A stretch of 14,745 nucleotides of DNA. Source: Tenericutes bacterium HGW-Tenericutes-5. Lineage in GTDB: Bacteria; Bacillota_I; Bacilli_A; Izemoplasmatales; Hujiaoplasmataceae. The stretch lies in the NCBI GenBank assembly GCA_002839125.1, contig PGXI01000021.1, positions 1 to 14,745 of the forward strand, in the 5' to 3' direction. The notes under the pieces were generated by a model. The model did not search any database, was not told the origin of the DNA, and saw nothing but the letters and a program-made list of their open reading frames with translations. The position numbers were made by a program, and so were the translations under genes. Numbering within the stretch: position 1 is the first letter of the stretch; every line of letters starts with the position of its first letter. Of the stretch, positions 7,243-14,251 are shown in pieces.

Positions 7243-7852
7243 TTATTTAAAATCTTTAAATAAATTGCCTAAGAATGATTTAATTGATAAGGTTTTACTG
7301 GAAGCTAAGGAGTTAAAAACGCCGATAATCAGTGATGAAGGAATTATGTTTCTAATTCAAGTGATTAAGATAGCTAAAGTAAAGAAAGTTCTAGAGATTG
7401 GTTCGGCAATCGGATATAGCGCCATTATGATGGCTTTAAATACTAATGCTGAAATTACAACAATTGAAAAGGATGAGTTAAGTTACGATAGAGCTATAAA
7501 AAATGTCTCTAATGGTAACTTAAGTTCAAGAATTAAGTTAATTAAAGCTGATGCATTAGAAGTTGAATTAGAGGAAATGTTTGATCTAATTTTTATCGAT
7601 GCCGCTAAAGGACAGTATTTAAAGTTTTTAGAAAGGTTCAAGCCTAACTTGAACGATGGTGGGATAGTTATCTGTGATAACTTGCTTTTCCATGGATTAG
7701 TTTCTGATAAAGAACAAATAGAATCAAAAAGACTTAAGGGTTTAGTTAATAAAATTGACGACTTTAATCATAAGTTAATAGAACATCCTGATTTTGATAG
7801 TTTTATCTATGAAATTGGTGATGGTTTATCAATGTCAATAAAAAAAGGGTAG
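7235..7852 (+). CDS. trmR: tRNA 5-hydroxyuridine(34) O-methyltransferase TrmR (YrrM)
   Basis: TrmR uses S-adenosylmethionine to methylate 5-hydroxyuridine at tRNA position 34, giving 5-methoxyuridine, which widens wobble decoding. The 205 residues show a class I, COMT-like Mg-dependent methyltransferase fold: motif I VLEIGSAIGYSA (52-63), acidic residue E78 after strand 2, D106 (KADAL), and putative metal ligands D122 (FIDAAKGQY), D148 and N149 (CDNLLFHG). The related caffeoyl-CoA and catechol methyltransferases share these motifs, so the substrate is assigned by context: both TrhP subunit genes follow directly, as in Bacillus yrrM-yrrN-yrrO. The start overlaps the DUF1292 gene by 8 bases. 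The stop is 5 bases before trhP1. Confidence 0.88.
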   Translation: MSNYLKSLNKLPKNDLIDKVLLEAKELKTPIISDEGIMFLIQVIKIAKVKKVLEIGSAIGYSAIMMALNTNAEITTIEKDELSYDRAIKNVSNGNLSSRIKLIKADALEVELEEMFDLIFIDAAKGQYLKFLERFKPNLNDGGIVICDNLLFHGLVSDKEQIESKRLKGLVNKIDDFNHKLIEHPDFDSFIYEIGDGLSMSIKKG

Positions 7853-7857
7853 TTATA

Positions 7858-8727
7858 ATGCGTTTAGTAGCTAGACTTAAAAACTTAAATGAAATCGAAA
7901 AACTAATCAACTTAAGAGTTGATTGTTTTCTTGTGGATACTCCTTTAGCTGTTAGAGCAATCAATAAGGATTTATTTAACCACTTAGATAAAATCAAAAG
8001 TTATGGTAAGGATATCTACTTTTTACTCAATAAAATGATTCATGAAGATGATATTGAAGCAGTAAAAGAAATCTTAAAAATCGCTCAAGAAATTGGTGTT
8101 ACTGGGATTGTTGCTGGTGATATCACTTTGATGGTTTTAGCTGATGAGTTTGGATTAAAAAACAAAGTTATCTATCAACCGGGAACAATGAATACTAGTA
8201 GTTTTGATAATGAGTATTTTTTCTTAAAACAAATCAAGGGTATTACTATATCAAAGGAAATTACTCTAGAAGAAATCCAAAAGATTTTTGAAATCAAAAA
8301 GACTGAGTTATCTTTGATAGGACATGGCTATTTAGATATGTTTTACTCAAAAAGAAAGTTGATTTCTAATTATTTTATTTACAAGAATACAAGTAAGAAT
8401 AATATAATTGGTAATGATAGATTTAGATTAAAGGAAGAAATGCGCCCCGACAGTTTCTATCCAATTTTAGAAGATGAAGCAGGCACTCATATTTTTAGAG
8501 ACAAAGCTTTAAATTCATTTGATGAATTCCTTGAGTTGAAGAAAGGTTTAGATGATTTCTTCGTTGAACGAATTTTCATTAGTGACGAAGAGTATTATGA
8601 TAGTATCGCAGCTTATCAAGATAGAGATTTAGTTGAAGGATTTTTAAGAAAATATCATGATAACTATAACAAAGGTTTTTACTATCAATATACTGAAAAA
8701 TTAAAAGGTGATTTAAATGAAAACTGA
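7858..8727 (+). CDS. trhP1: U32 family tRNA hydroxylation subunit TrhP1 (YrrN)
   Basis: YrrN/TrhP1 is the first of two U32-family proteins needed for prephenate-dependent hydroxylation of U34 in Bacillus tRNA; the family was long listed as peptidase U32. The 289 residues show the N-terminal barrel-like pattern (RLVARLKNLNEIEKLI, GVTGIVAGDI at 80-89) and GHGYLDMFYSKRKLISNYF (155-173), with EMRPDSFYPILEDEAGTHIF (194-213) toward the end. The Cys cluster of the partner protein is lacking, as expected for this subunit. A good site (AAAGGG) overlapping the trmR end precedes the ATG. Its 3' end overlaps trhP2 by 11 bases, fitting two subunits made together. The subunit assignment rests on length, missing cysteines and gene order. 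Confidence 0.85.
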   Translation: MRLVARLKNLNEIEKLINLRVDCFLVDTPLAVRAINKDLFNHLDKIKSYGKDIYFLLNKMIHEDDIEAVKEILKIAQEIGVTGIVAGDITLMVLADEFGLKNKVIYQPGTMNTSSFDNEYFFLKQIKGITISKEITLEEIQKIFEIKKTELSLIGHGYLDMFYSKRKLISNYFIYKNTSKNNIIGNDRFRLKEEMRPDSFYPILEDEAGTHIFRDKALNSFDEFLELKKGLDDFFVERIFISDEEYYDSIAAYQDRDLVEGFLRKYHDNYNKGFYYQYTEKLKGDLNEN

Positions 8728-9907
8728 GTTATTGGCACCAGCTGGAAATCTTGAGAAAGCCAAGATTGCACTTCTTTATGGTGCAGATGCAGTTTACATC
8801 GGGGGAAAGCAGTTTTCTTTAAGAGCGAGAGCTTCAAATTTTGACTTAGATACGATTGAAGAACTGATAAATTTCGCTCATGGTATAAATAAAAAAGTGT
8901 ATGTGACGATGAATATCGTGTTCCATGATGATGACGTATTCGGATTGGACGAATATCTTAGATTTCTTGATAAATTAAAAGTTGATGCTATCATTTGTTC
9001 TTCAATGGTTGTCGTTGAAAGAGCAAAGGCTATAACCGATTTAGAAATTCATTTGTCAACGCAGTTTTCCTTAACGAATTCTGTCTTAGCTAATTACTTT
9101 TATGACGAAGGAATTAAACGTGTGGTTTTAGCTAGAGAATTATCCTTAGAAGAGATTAAAGAAGTTCAAAAACAAAGTAAGGCTGATCTCGAAGTTTTTA
9201 TCCATGGTGGCATGTGTGTTTCATATTCTGGAAGATGTACTCTATCAAATTATACAAGTTTGAGAGACGCAAATAGAGGTGGTTGTGCTCATACTTGTAG
9301 ATGGCTTTATGATTTATATGAAGGTGATGAGTTACTTTCTGATAATCATGATTTTCAAATGTCTTCTAAAGATTTAGATGCAACCGAGTTTATCAAAGAT
9401 TTAGTCGAGACTGGAGTTAGTTCTTTAAAGATTGAAGGAAGAATGAAATCAATTCATTACATCGCAACTGTTGTTAGTGCTTATAGAATGTTGATTGATG
9501 ATTATTATCATGGAAGTATGAGAGATTTAAGTTTTTATCAGAATGAGATAAAAAAAGCTGAGAATCGGCAAACTTCACACGGATTCTTTAAAGGCGATAC
9601 AACTATCAATGAACAACTATATAACCAACGAAGTGAAATACCTACAAAAGAATTTGTGGGAATGGTTTTGGATTATGATAAGATTAAGAAAAAGGTTTTG
9701 ATTGAGCAAAGAAATTATTTTATTCCTGGTGATGTTCTTGAGATTTTTACACCTGACAAAACCACAATTCAATTTAAGGTTGATAAGATTTTATCAGAAG
9801 AATTAATTGAGTTAGATGCCGCTAGACATCCTTTGGAAAAGTTATTGGTTAGTTTAAATATCGAAGTTCCAAAATTTAGTTTGATACGGAAGGTGAACTA
9901 TGAGTAA
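8717..9907 (+). CDS. trhP2: U32 family tRNA hydroxylase TrhP2 (YrrO), Fe-S type
   Basis: TrhP2 is the Fe-S-bearing partner of TrhP1; together they convert U34 to 5-hydroxyuridine in tRNA, using prephenate as a required metabolite. The 396-residue protein has LLAPAGNLEKAKIALLYGADAVYIGG (5-30) at the N-terminus and the U32 signature EVFIHGGMCVSYSGRCTLSN (159-178). Four conserved cysteines fit a [4Fe-4S] site: C167, C174, C190 and C194. The C-terminal region (from about 315) is the beta-rich domain usual in this family. AAAGGTGA precedes the ATG, which lies inside the trhP1 3' end. udk overlaps its stop by 8 bases. It was historically annotated as a collagenase-like protease; I consider tRNA modification much better supported. 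Confidence 0.9.
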   Translation: MKTELLAPAGNLEKAKIALLYGADAVYIGGKQFSLRARASNFDLDTIEELINFAHGINKKVYVTMNIVFHDDDVFGLDEYLRFLDKLKVDAIICSSMVVVERAKAITDLEIHLSTQFSLTNSVLANYFYDEGIKRVVLARELSLEEIKEVQKQSKADLEVFIHGGMCVSYSGRCTLSNYTSLRDANRGGCAHTCRWLYDLYEGDELLSDNHDFQMSSKDLDATEFIKDLVETGVSSLKIEGRMKSIHYIATVVSAYRMLIDDYYHGSMRDLSFYQNEIKKAENRQTSHGFFKGDTTINEQLYNQRSEIPTKEFVGMVLDYDKIKKKVLIEQRNYFIPGDVLEIFTPDKTTIQFKVDKILSEELIELDAARHPLEKLLVSLNIEVPKFSLIRKVNYE

Positions 9908-10520
9908 ACCCGTTATTATCGCCGTTGCCGGAGGGTCTTCATCCGGAAAAACAACAGTAGTAAATAAAATCATCAGCAATTTTCTTACCGAAAAAGTTGA
10001 GGTCATAAGGCATGATGATTATTATAAAGATCAAAGTGAAATGACCTTAGAGGAAAGAAGAAAAATCAATTATGATCATCCGCTATCATTAGATAACGAT
10101 TTGTTTTACTCACAAGTTTTAGATTTGTTAAATGGCAAATCGATTGATAAGCCTACCTATGACTTTGTCGAGTTGAACAGAACAAATATAACTGAGAAAG
10201 TTTATCCGGCTGAGATAATTATTCTCGAAGGAATTTTAGTTTTAGAGGATGAAAGAATCAGAAACCTTGCAGATATCAAAATTTTCGTTGAAGCTGATGA
10301 TGATGTAAGACTGATTAGAAGAATAAAAAGAGATACTACCGAAAGAGGAAGAACTTTAGATAATGTTTTAAATCAATATTTAAATACTGTTAAACCAATG
10401 CACCATGCTTTTGTGAAACCAACTAAGCGGTATGCGGATATAATCATCCCTAATGATTACTCTCATGACGTTGCGGTTGATTTAATTAAGGCGAAAATAT
10501 TCACTATCTTAAACAAATAA
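9900..10520 (+). CDS. udk: Uridine/cytidine kinase
   Basis: Udk phosphorylates uridine and cytidine to UMP and CMP with ATP or GTP in pyrimidine salvage. The 206 residues, close to the usual length, contain the P-loop GGSSSGKTT (11-19), RHDDYYKD (37-44), YDHPLSLDNDL (58-68), the substrate-contacting KPTYDF (84-89), LEGIL (109-113) and the lid-like RRIKRDTTERGR segment. The start overlaps trhP2 by 8 bases and has a strong site, GGAAGGTGA (9888-9896). It is the last gene before the greA promoter, with no terminator between, so some T-box-controlled transcripts may continue into greA. Position after trhP2 matches Bacillus. Confidence 0.95.
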   Translation: MSKPVIIAVAGGSSSGKTTVVNKIISNFLTEKVEVIRHDDYYKDQSEMTLEERRKINYDHPLSLDNDLFYSQVLDLLNGKSIDKPTYDFVELNRTNITEKVYPAEIIILEGILVLEDERIRNLADIKIFVEADDDVRLIRRIKRDTTERGRTLDNVLNQYLNTVKPMHHAFVKPTKRYADIIIPNDYSHDVAVDLIKAKIFTILNK

Positions 10521-10524
10521 ATTA

Positions 10525-10533
10525 TGATATAAT
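10525..10533 (+). promoter_or_regulatory. Extended -10 promoter for greA
   Basis: TGATATAAT is a perfect extended -10 in the 40-base gap between udk and greA. The -35 position is poor (TATCTT at 17-base spacing). The same nine bases form the pepP promoter, and both contain ATAATAAACGT nearby. AAAAAGGAG precedes the greA ATG. Confidence 0.6.
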
Positions 10534-10560
10534 AATAAACGTTAAAAAAGGAGTTATACA

Positions 10561-11031
10561 ATGGAAAATACTTATAAATTAACCGAAGCTGGGTTTGAAC
10601 AGTTAAAGGCAGAATTAGAAGAATTAAAAGGCGAGAAAAGAAATGCTAATTTAGAAGCTTTAAAAGAAGCTAGAGCCCAAGGAGACTTATCAGAAAACGC
10701 TGATTATGATGCGGCTAGGGATGAACAAGCTAGAATTGAAGCTAGAATCAAAGAGATTGAAAACATTCTTAAAAATTCTGAAATCATTAAAGAAAACAAT
10801 CGTTCAAGAGTAATCGGAATGGGTAAGACTGTAGAAGTTAAATTTCTTGATACTAATCGTGTGATGGAGTTTACAATCGTTGGCCGTTTAGAGGCAAATC
10901 CAATGCAAAAGAAAGTATCAAATGAGTCACCACTAGGTAAAGCTATAATCGGTGCTAAAAAAGGGAAGGTTTTAACTTTTAAGTCTGAAACCGGACAAGA
11001 AGTCACTGTTGAAATTCTTGAAGTAAAATAA
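10561..11031 (+). CDS. greA: Transcription elongation factor GreA
   Basis: GreA enters the secondary channel of RNA polymerase and stimulates cleavage of backtracked RNA, rescuing paused complexes. The 156 residues match the family length. The N-terminal antiparallel coiled coil (about 5-75) carries the conserved tip GDLSENADYDAARDEQARIE with acidic residues D42 and E45, and the C-terminal FKBP-like domain contains SPLGKAIIGAKKGKVL (about 122-137). It has its own promoter and a strong Shine-Dalgarno, and a Rho-independent terminator begins 3 bases after its stop. Gene order udk-greA-mtnN is as in Bacillus, except that two small genes found there (yrrS, yrrT) are missing. Confidence 0.97.
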   Translation: MENTYKLTEAGFEQLKAELEELKGEKRNANLEALKEARAQGDLSENADYDAARDEQARIEARIKEIENILKNSEIIKENNRSRVIGMGKTVEVKFLDTNRVMEFTIVGRLEANPMQKKVSNESPLGKAIIGAKKGKVLTFKSETGQEVTVEILEVK

Positions 11032-11033
11032 TT

Positions 11034-11061
11034 AAGAGAAAAGTCCGCTTTTTCTCTTTTT
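11034..11061 (+). terminator. Terminator after greA
   Basis: AAGAGAAAA (11034-11042) pairs perfectly with TTTTCTCTT (11050-11058) around a 7-base loop, followed by a T tract to 11061. No promoter is visible between it and mtnN, so mtnN may depend on readthrough. Confidence 0.8.
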
Positions 11062-11065
11062 ATCT

Positions 11066-11070
11066 AGGAG
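11066..11070 (+). promoter_or_regulatory. mtnN ribosome binding site (decides start)
   Basis: AGGAG lies 9 bases before the ATG at 11080. An in-frame TTG at 11071 follows it with no gap and cannot be a usable start, so the ATG is preferred. Confidence 0.8.
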
Positions 11071-11079
11071 TTGAATAAG

Positions 11080-11775
11080 ATGATAGGTATAATTGGCGCT
11101 ATAGATTATGAATTACATCATTTCTTTCAGAATATGATAATATCTAGAACTGATATTATCGCTGATAAAACTTTTTATGTAGGAAAAATCAAGACGCATA
11201 ATGTGGTTATTGTAAAGTCAGGCATTGGCAAGGTTAACGCCGCTATTACCGCAACGATTTTAGCCGATCACTATGATGTTAGATTAATTATCAACAGTGG
11301 AGTTGCCGGTGGTTTATCACCGGTTGAAGTTGGCGATATTATCGTTCCTAAAGGCATAGCCTATTTTGATGTATCATTAACAGAAATCGATGACGTACCT
11401 TATGGACAAATGGGTAGTGATCCTTTATTGGTAAAGATTGACGAAACCTATTTAGCAAAAGCAGAACAAATCTTAAACCATTTAAAATATAAGTACGTGG
11501 TGGGTAATTTAGTTTCTGGAGATAAGTTCGTTACTAAAGTTAAAGATCTAACAAAGATTTCTAAAAACGTTAGTGATATTGTTGGTGTTGAAATGGAAGG
11601 TATGGCAATTGGGTTAACTGCTCATAAATTTAACATTCCTTTTGTGTCAATTAGAGGAATATCCGATATAATTGATACTCCTGATCAACCTAAGAATTAC
11701 CGTGACTTAGTTAAGTCGGTTGCACATAAAACTTCTAAATTTGTTTTAGCTTTTCTAGAGGTAGTTGATGAATAA
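11080..11775 (+). CDS. mtnN: 5'-methylthioadenosine/S-adenosylhomocysteine nucleosidase
   Basis: MtnN hydrolyses methylthioadenosine and S-adenosylhomocysteine to adenine plus the thio-sugar, relieving inhibition of methyltransferases and feeding methionine recovery. The 231 residues match the family. The start MIGIIGAIDYELHHF places E11 at the position of the catalytic-site glutamate, SGIGKVNAA (47-55) and NSGVAGGL (72-79) follow, VEMEGMA (170-176) contacts the ribose, and D196 in RGISD is the expected catalytic acid. The ATG at 11080 is chosen over an upstream TTG because of Shine-Dalgarno spacing. The gene sits behind the greA terminator and overlaps the next gene by 8 bases. TrmR, encoded upstream, produces S-adenosylhomocysteine, one of its substrates. 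Confidence 0.95.
   Translation: MIGIIGAIDYELHHFFQNMIISRTDIIADKTFYVGKIKTHNVVIVKSGIGKVNAAITATILADHYDVRLIINSGVAGGLSPVEVGDIIVPKGIAYFDVSLTEIDDVPYGQMGSDPLLVKIDETYLAKAEQILNHLKYKYVVGNLVSGDKFVTKVKDLTKISKNVSDIVGVEMEGMAIGLTAHKFNIPFVSIRGISDIIDTPDQPKNYRDLVKSVAHKTSKFVLAFLEVVDE
11757..11761 (+). promoter_or_regulatory. Ribosome binding site of the YgjP-like gene
   Basis: AGAGG lies 6 bases before the ATG at 11768. A TTG at 11765 is only 3 bases away, so the ATG is the better start. The site lies inside the mtnN 3' end, suggesting coupled translation. Confidence 0.65.
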
Positions 11776-12436
11776 CCTAGTTATTGATGGAAAGATTGTC
11801 GAGTATGAGATTATTTATAAGAAAATAAAAAATCTCTACTTAAGAGTCAAAAACAATAAAATTGTTGTCACATCGCCTAAAACATACTCAAAAAAAGATA
11901 TTGAGAATTTTGTTTTAAAACACAAAAGTTTTGTTAATAAACATCTCAATCAAAAAACAAAAACTTTGTATGATAAAAAAGAGTTTCTGCTTTTGGGAAA
12001 TCCAATAGAAGTTATCACTTATTCTGGTAAAACCCTTAAAATCGAAGAAAATAAATGTTATTTACCCGATAGTATAAGTGATTCAACGATTGAGAAGTTT
12101 TATAAAGATATTACGATATCTTTGGCACAAGAGTTGGTTAATAATGAATTAAAGGTTTTAATGAATGAGTTTGATTTAACAAAAATTAAATTCAAATCGC
12201 AATTAATGACTTCTAGACTTGGTAGTTGTAAAACAAATGAATCAATTATTAAGCTAAACAGCATATTAGTTAGGTTTGATATAAAGTATTTGCGAGCCGT
12301 TTTAATCCATGAAATTGTTCATCTTAAAGTCAAAAATCATCAAAAAGCATTCTACGATGTATTGCTTAAATATGAACCTAATTACCGACATATTAGAAAA
12401 GAATTAACAAATATTTTGAAACTTTATCAAATATAG
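11768..12436 (+). CDS. YgjP/DUF45 family zinc metallopeptidase-like protein
   Basis: This 222-residue protein matches the YgjP-like (DUF45) metallopeptidase family. The family has a gluzincin-type HExxH motif, and its physiological substrate is generally unknown; E. coli YgjP has been linked to UTP hydrolysis. Visible features are a lysine-rich N-terminal half with KNLYLRVKNNKIVVTSPKTYS (21-41), the family block TSRLGSCKTNESIIKLNSILV (148-168), and the zinc site HEIVH (181-185) with a third ligand candidate H191 (NHQKAFY). The block usually reads RWGSC; here Trp is Leu, the one oddity at a key position. It overlaps mtnN by 8 bases and its stop lies within a Rho-independent terminator. There is no signal peptide or membrane segment, so it is probably cytosolic. 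Confidence 0.85.
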   Translation: MNNLVIDGKIVEYEIIYKKIKNLYLRVKNNKIVVTSPKTYSKKDIENFVLKHKSFVNKHLNQKTKTLYDKKEFLLLGNPIEVITYSGKTLKIEENKCYLPDSISDSTIEKFYKDITISLAQELVNNELKVLMNEFDLTKIKFKSQLMTSRLGSCKTNESIIKLNSILVRFDIKYLRAVLIHEIVHLKVKNHQKAFYDVLLKYEPNYRHIRKELTNILKLYQI

Positions 12437-12467
12437 ACCTTGAAGTGGATTTAAGGTCTTTTATTTT
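12435..12467 (+). terminator. Terminator after the YgjP-like gene
   Basis: AGACCTTGAA (12435-12444) pairs with TTTAAGGTCT (12450-12459), with one G-U pair and a 5-base loop, followed by a T-rich tail to 12467. The stem begins within the stop codon. It separates the mtnN unit from the yqeG promoter. Confidence 0.85.
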
Positions 12468-12495
12468 CTAAAATTTTAGTAATGTTCTATATTAC
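12468..12495. repeat. Two small palindromes before the yqeG promoter
   Basis: CTAAAATTTTAG (12468-12479) is a perfect 12-bp palindrome. It is followed by GTAAT (12479-12483) and ATTAC (12491-12495) as inverted arms. They lie 20 bases upstream of the -35. They might be operator-like, but in such AT-rich sequence chance is a real alternative. Confidence 0.25.
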
Positions 12496-12514
12496 CACTC
12501 AACATGAAAAAAAA

Positions 12515-12543
12515 TAGACATTTGTCAATTTATTAGGTATAAT
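12515..12543 (+). promoter_or_regulatory. Promoter of the yqeG-yqeH-yqeK operon
   Basis: TAGACA (12515-12520, five of six consensus bases) and TATAAT (12538-12543) are separated by 17 bases. A second TATAAT at 12543-12548 overlaps it. It lies between the preceding terminator and a strong GGAGG site (12557-12561). It is the best sigma-A-type promoter in the window. Confidence 0.8.
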
Positions 12544-12567
12544 ATAATTGATATTTGGAGGAAAAAC

Positions 12568-13128
12568 ATGATTGAACTACTATTTAAAAGAAAAAATTTC
12601 TATCCAGACGAGTATAAAAAGACAGTTTTTGATATAAATTTTAATGATTTATTAAAAAAAGGAATTAAGAATATATTTATTGATCTTGATAATACATTGA
12701 TTCCTTATAACATAAGTGAAGCAGATGAGAAAACTTTAAAGCTTTTTAAGGATATTCACAATCTTGGTTTTCAAGTTTTTATTATCTCAAATAACAAAAA
12801 AGGCCGTGTTAAGTTGTTTGCGGATATGGTTGAAAGCAGATATGTTTACAGTGCGCAAAAACCATTTAAATCCGGATTTAGAAGAGCTTTAAGAAAAGTC
12901 GGTCATCCTGATCCTAAAACGGTTTGCCTAATTGGTGACCAATTTATGACCGATGTTTTAGGTGGGAAAAGAATGGGGTTTTATGTAATCGTAGTTGACG
13001 CTATTCAAAGAAAAAGTGAAAAATGGTATACCAAATACAATCGACATTTAGAAAAGAAAATCTTACAAAGGCTTAAGAGAACGGACAAGGAGTTTTACGA
13101 TAGACTAAATTTACAGGAGAAGAGGTAG
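12568..13128 (+). CDS. yqeG: YqeG family HAD-type phosphatase
   Basis: YqeG is a haloacid dehalogenase superfamily phosphatase (subfamily IIIA). Its cellular substrate is not settled; the family is related to the mitochondrial phosphatidylglycerophosphate phosphatase Gep4, so a lipid phosphatase role is possible. The 186 residues show motif I FIDLDNTLIPY (37-47, nucleophile D39 and acid/base D41), motif II IISNN (72-76), motif III lysine in QKPFK (97-101, K98) and motif IV CLIGDQFMTDVLGG (120-133, D124 and D129). The C-terminus (RKSEKWYTKYNRHLEKKILQ region) is basic. The ATG at 12568 is 6 bases after GGAGG. yqeH starts 4 bases after the stop, the usual Firmicutes pairing. Confidence 0.93.
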   Translation: MIELLFKRKNFYPDEYKKTVFDINFNDLLKKGIKNIFIDLDNTLIPYNISEADEKTLKLFKDIHNLGFQVFIISNNKKGRVKLFADMVESRYVYSAQKPFKSGFRRALRKVGHPDPKTVCLIGDQFMTDVLGGKRMGFYVIVVDAIQRKSEKWYTKYNRHLEKKILQRLKRTDKEFYDRLNLQEKR

Positions 13129-13132
13129 ACGG

Positions 13133-14251
13133 ATGGCAGAACTGTTTTGCAAAGGCTGTGGAGCATTAATTCAAAACGTAGACAATAAGTTACCGGGATA
13201 TGTCAGTGATGATTTGTTAAACGCAAAAAAAGTCGAAGAAATAATTTGTCAAAGATGTTTTAGAATCAGACATTATTCCGAAAGTTTTCCATACACAGTA
13301 TCTAACTCAGATTATTTACAAGTTATCGATAAAATTAAATCTGAAGACGCGTTGATAGTCAAGATTGTTGATATCTTCGATTTTTCTGGTTCTTTTGTTC
13401 CGGCCATTAAAGAACTTACTGGCAACGAGGATGTCATCCTTGTTGGTAATAAAATGGATTTAATGCCAAAGAATGTTAAGCCATCGAGAATCTTAAGTTG
13501 GCTTCAAGTTATGCTAAATGCCCAGGGATTCACTGTTCTTGATTCAGTTCTTTTATCAGCTAAGTTTGGTGATAATTTTGATGAATTGATGGAAAAAATA
13601 CATCAGTATAAAGGCAATAGAAATGTCTATATTGTGGGATCTTCCAATGTTGGTAAATCAAGGATTATCAATCAAATATTAAGAAGATATATGGGAGCTG
13701 CTTCCGACATCGTGACTGAGTCTTTATCGCCACAAACGACAATTGGTTTAATTGGCTTTCAATTAACTGACGGCACCTATATTTATGACACACCAGGTGT
13801 TATCAATAAGCATCAATATATGCATTATCTAACTAGACCTTCTTATAAGTTGACAGTACCTAACCGCGAGATTAAACCTATGGTTTATCAGTTGAATGAA
13901 GGTCAAACACTTTTCTTTGGTGGACTAGCAAGATTAGATATCATCTCCGGCGAGACTGGCGATGTAATCAGCGTTGTTACATATTTTGCAAATACTTTAA
14001 ATATCCATCGAACTAAAACTACAAAAGCTGACAAGCTTTATATTGAAAAATTATATTCTTTATTATCACCACCTTTCAGTAAAGAAGAGGATGTACCTAA
14101 ATGGATTTACCATGAATTCAGAGTTAGGGATAATCAAAAATATGATATCGTCTTTAGTGGTTTAGGATTTGTAACGTTAAGAGCACCTTTCTGTGTTAGA
14201 GCATATGCACCATTTGTTGTGGGTGTTTATACACGGTTAGCGATTATATGA
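13133..14251 (+). CDS. yqeH: Circularly permuted ribosome assembly GTPase YqeH
   Basis: YqeH is a GTPase needed for assembly of the 30S subunit. The 372 residues begin with a zinc finger, C6xxC9 and C39xxC42. The G motifs then occur in the permuted order typical of this family: G4 NKMD (106-109), G5 SAK (142-144), G1 GSSNVGKS (169-176) and G3 DTPG (219-222). The C-terminal domain (about 235-372) is the treble-clef-like RNA-binding region. Length matches the Bacillus protein. It starts 4 bases after yqeG with an AGAGG site, and its TGA stop overlaps the next ATG (ATGA). In Bacillus aroE, yhbY and nadD follow before yqeK; here they are absent. Confidence 0.96.
   Translation: MAELFCKGCGALIQNVDNKLPGYVSDDLLNAKKVEEIICQRCFRIRHYSESFPYTVSNSDYLQVIDKIKSEDALIVKIVDIFDFSGSFVPAIKELTGNEDVILVGNKMDLMPKNVKPSRILSWLQVMLNAQGFTVLDSVLLSAKFGDNFDELMEKIHQYKGNRNVYIVGSSNVGKSRIINQILRRYMGAASDIVTESLSPQTTIGLIGFQLTDGTYIYDTPGVINKHQYMHYLTRPSYKLTVPNREIKPMVYQLNEGQTLFFGGLARLDIISGETGDVISVVTYFANTLNIHRTKTTKADKLYIEKLYSLLSPPFSKEEDVPKWIYHEFRVRDNQKYDIVFSGLGFVTLRAPFCVRAYAPFVVGVYTRLAII

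Noticed and set aside
10704..11006. 100-codon open frame on the minus strand opposite greA
   Set aside because: It is the antisense of a clear greA gene, has no ribosome binding site or recognisable family, and is Ser/Leu-rich as expected for antisense of an AT-rich gene.
11071..11079. TTG start for mtnN
   Set aside because: It directly follows AGGAG with no spacing; the ATG at 11080 gives the typical MIGIIGA start.
12482..12530. Tiny open frames (10-11 codons) before yqeG
   Set aside because: They lack a ribosome binding site and overlap or precede the -35 of a good promoter, so a coding role is unlikely.
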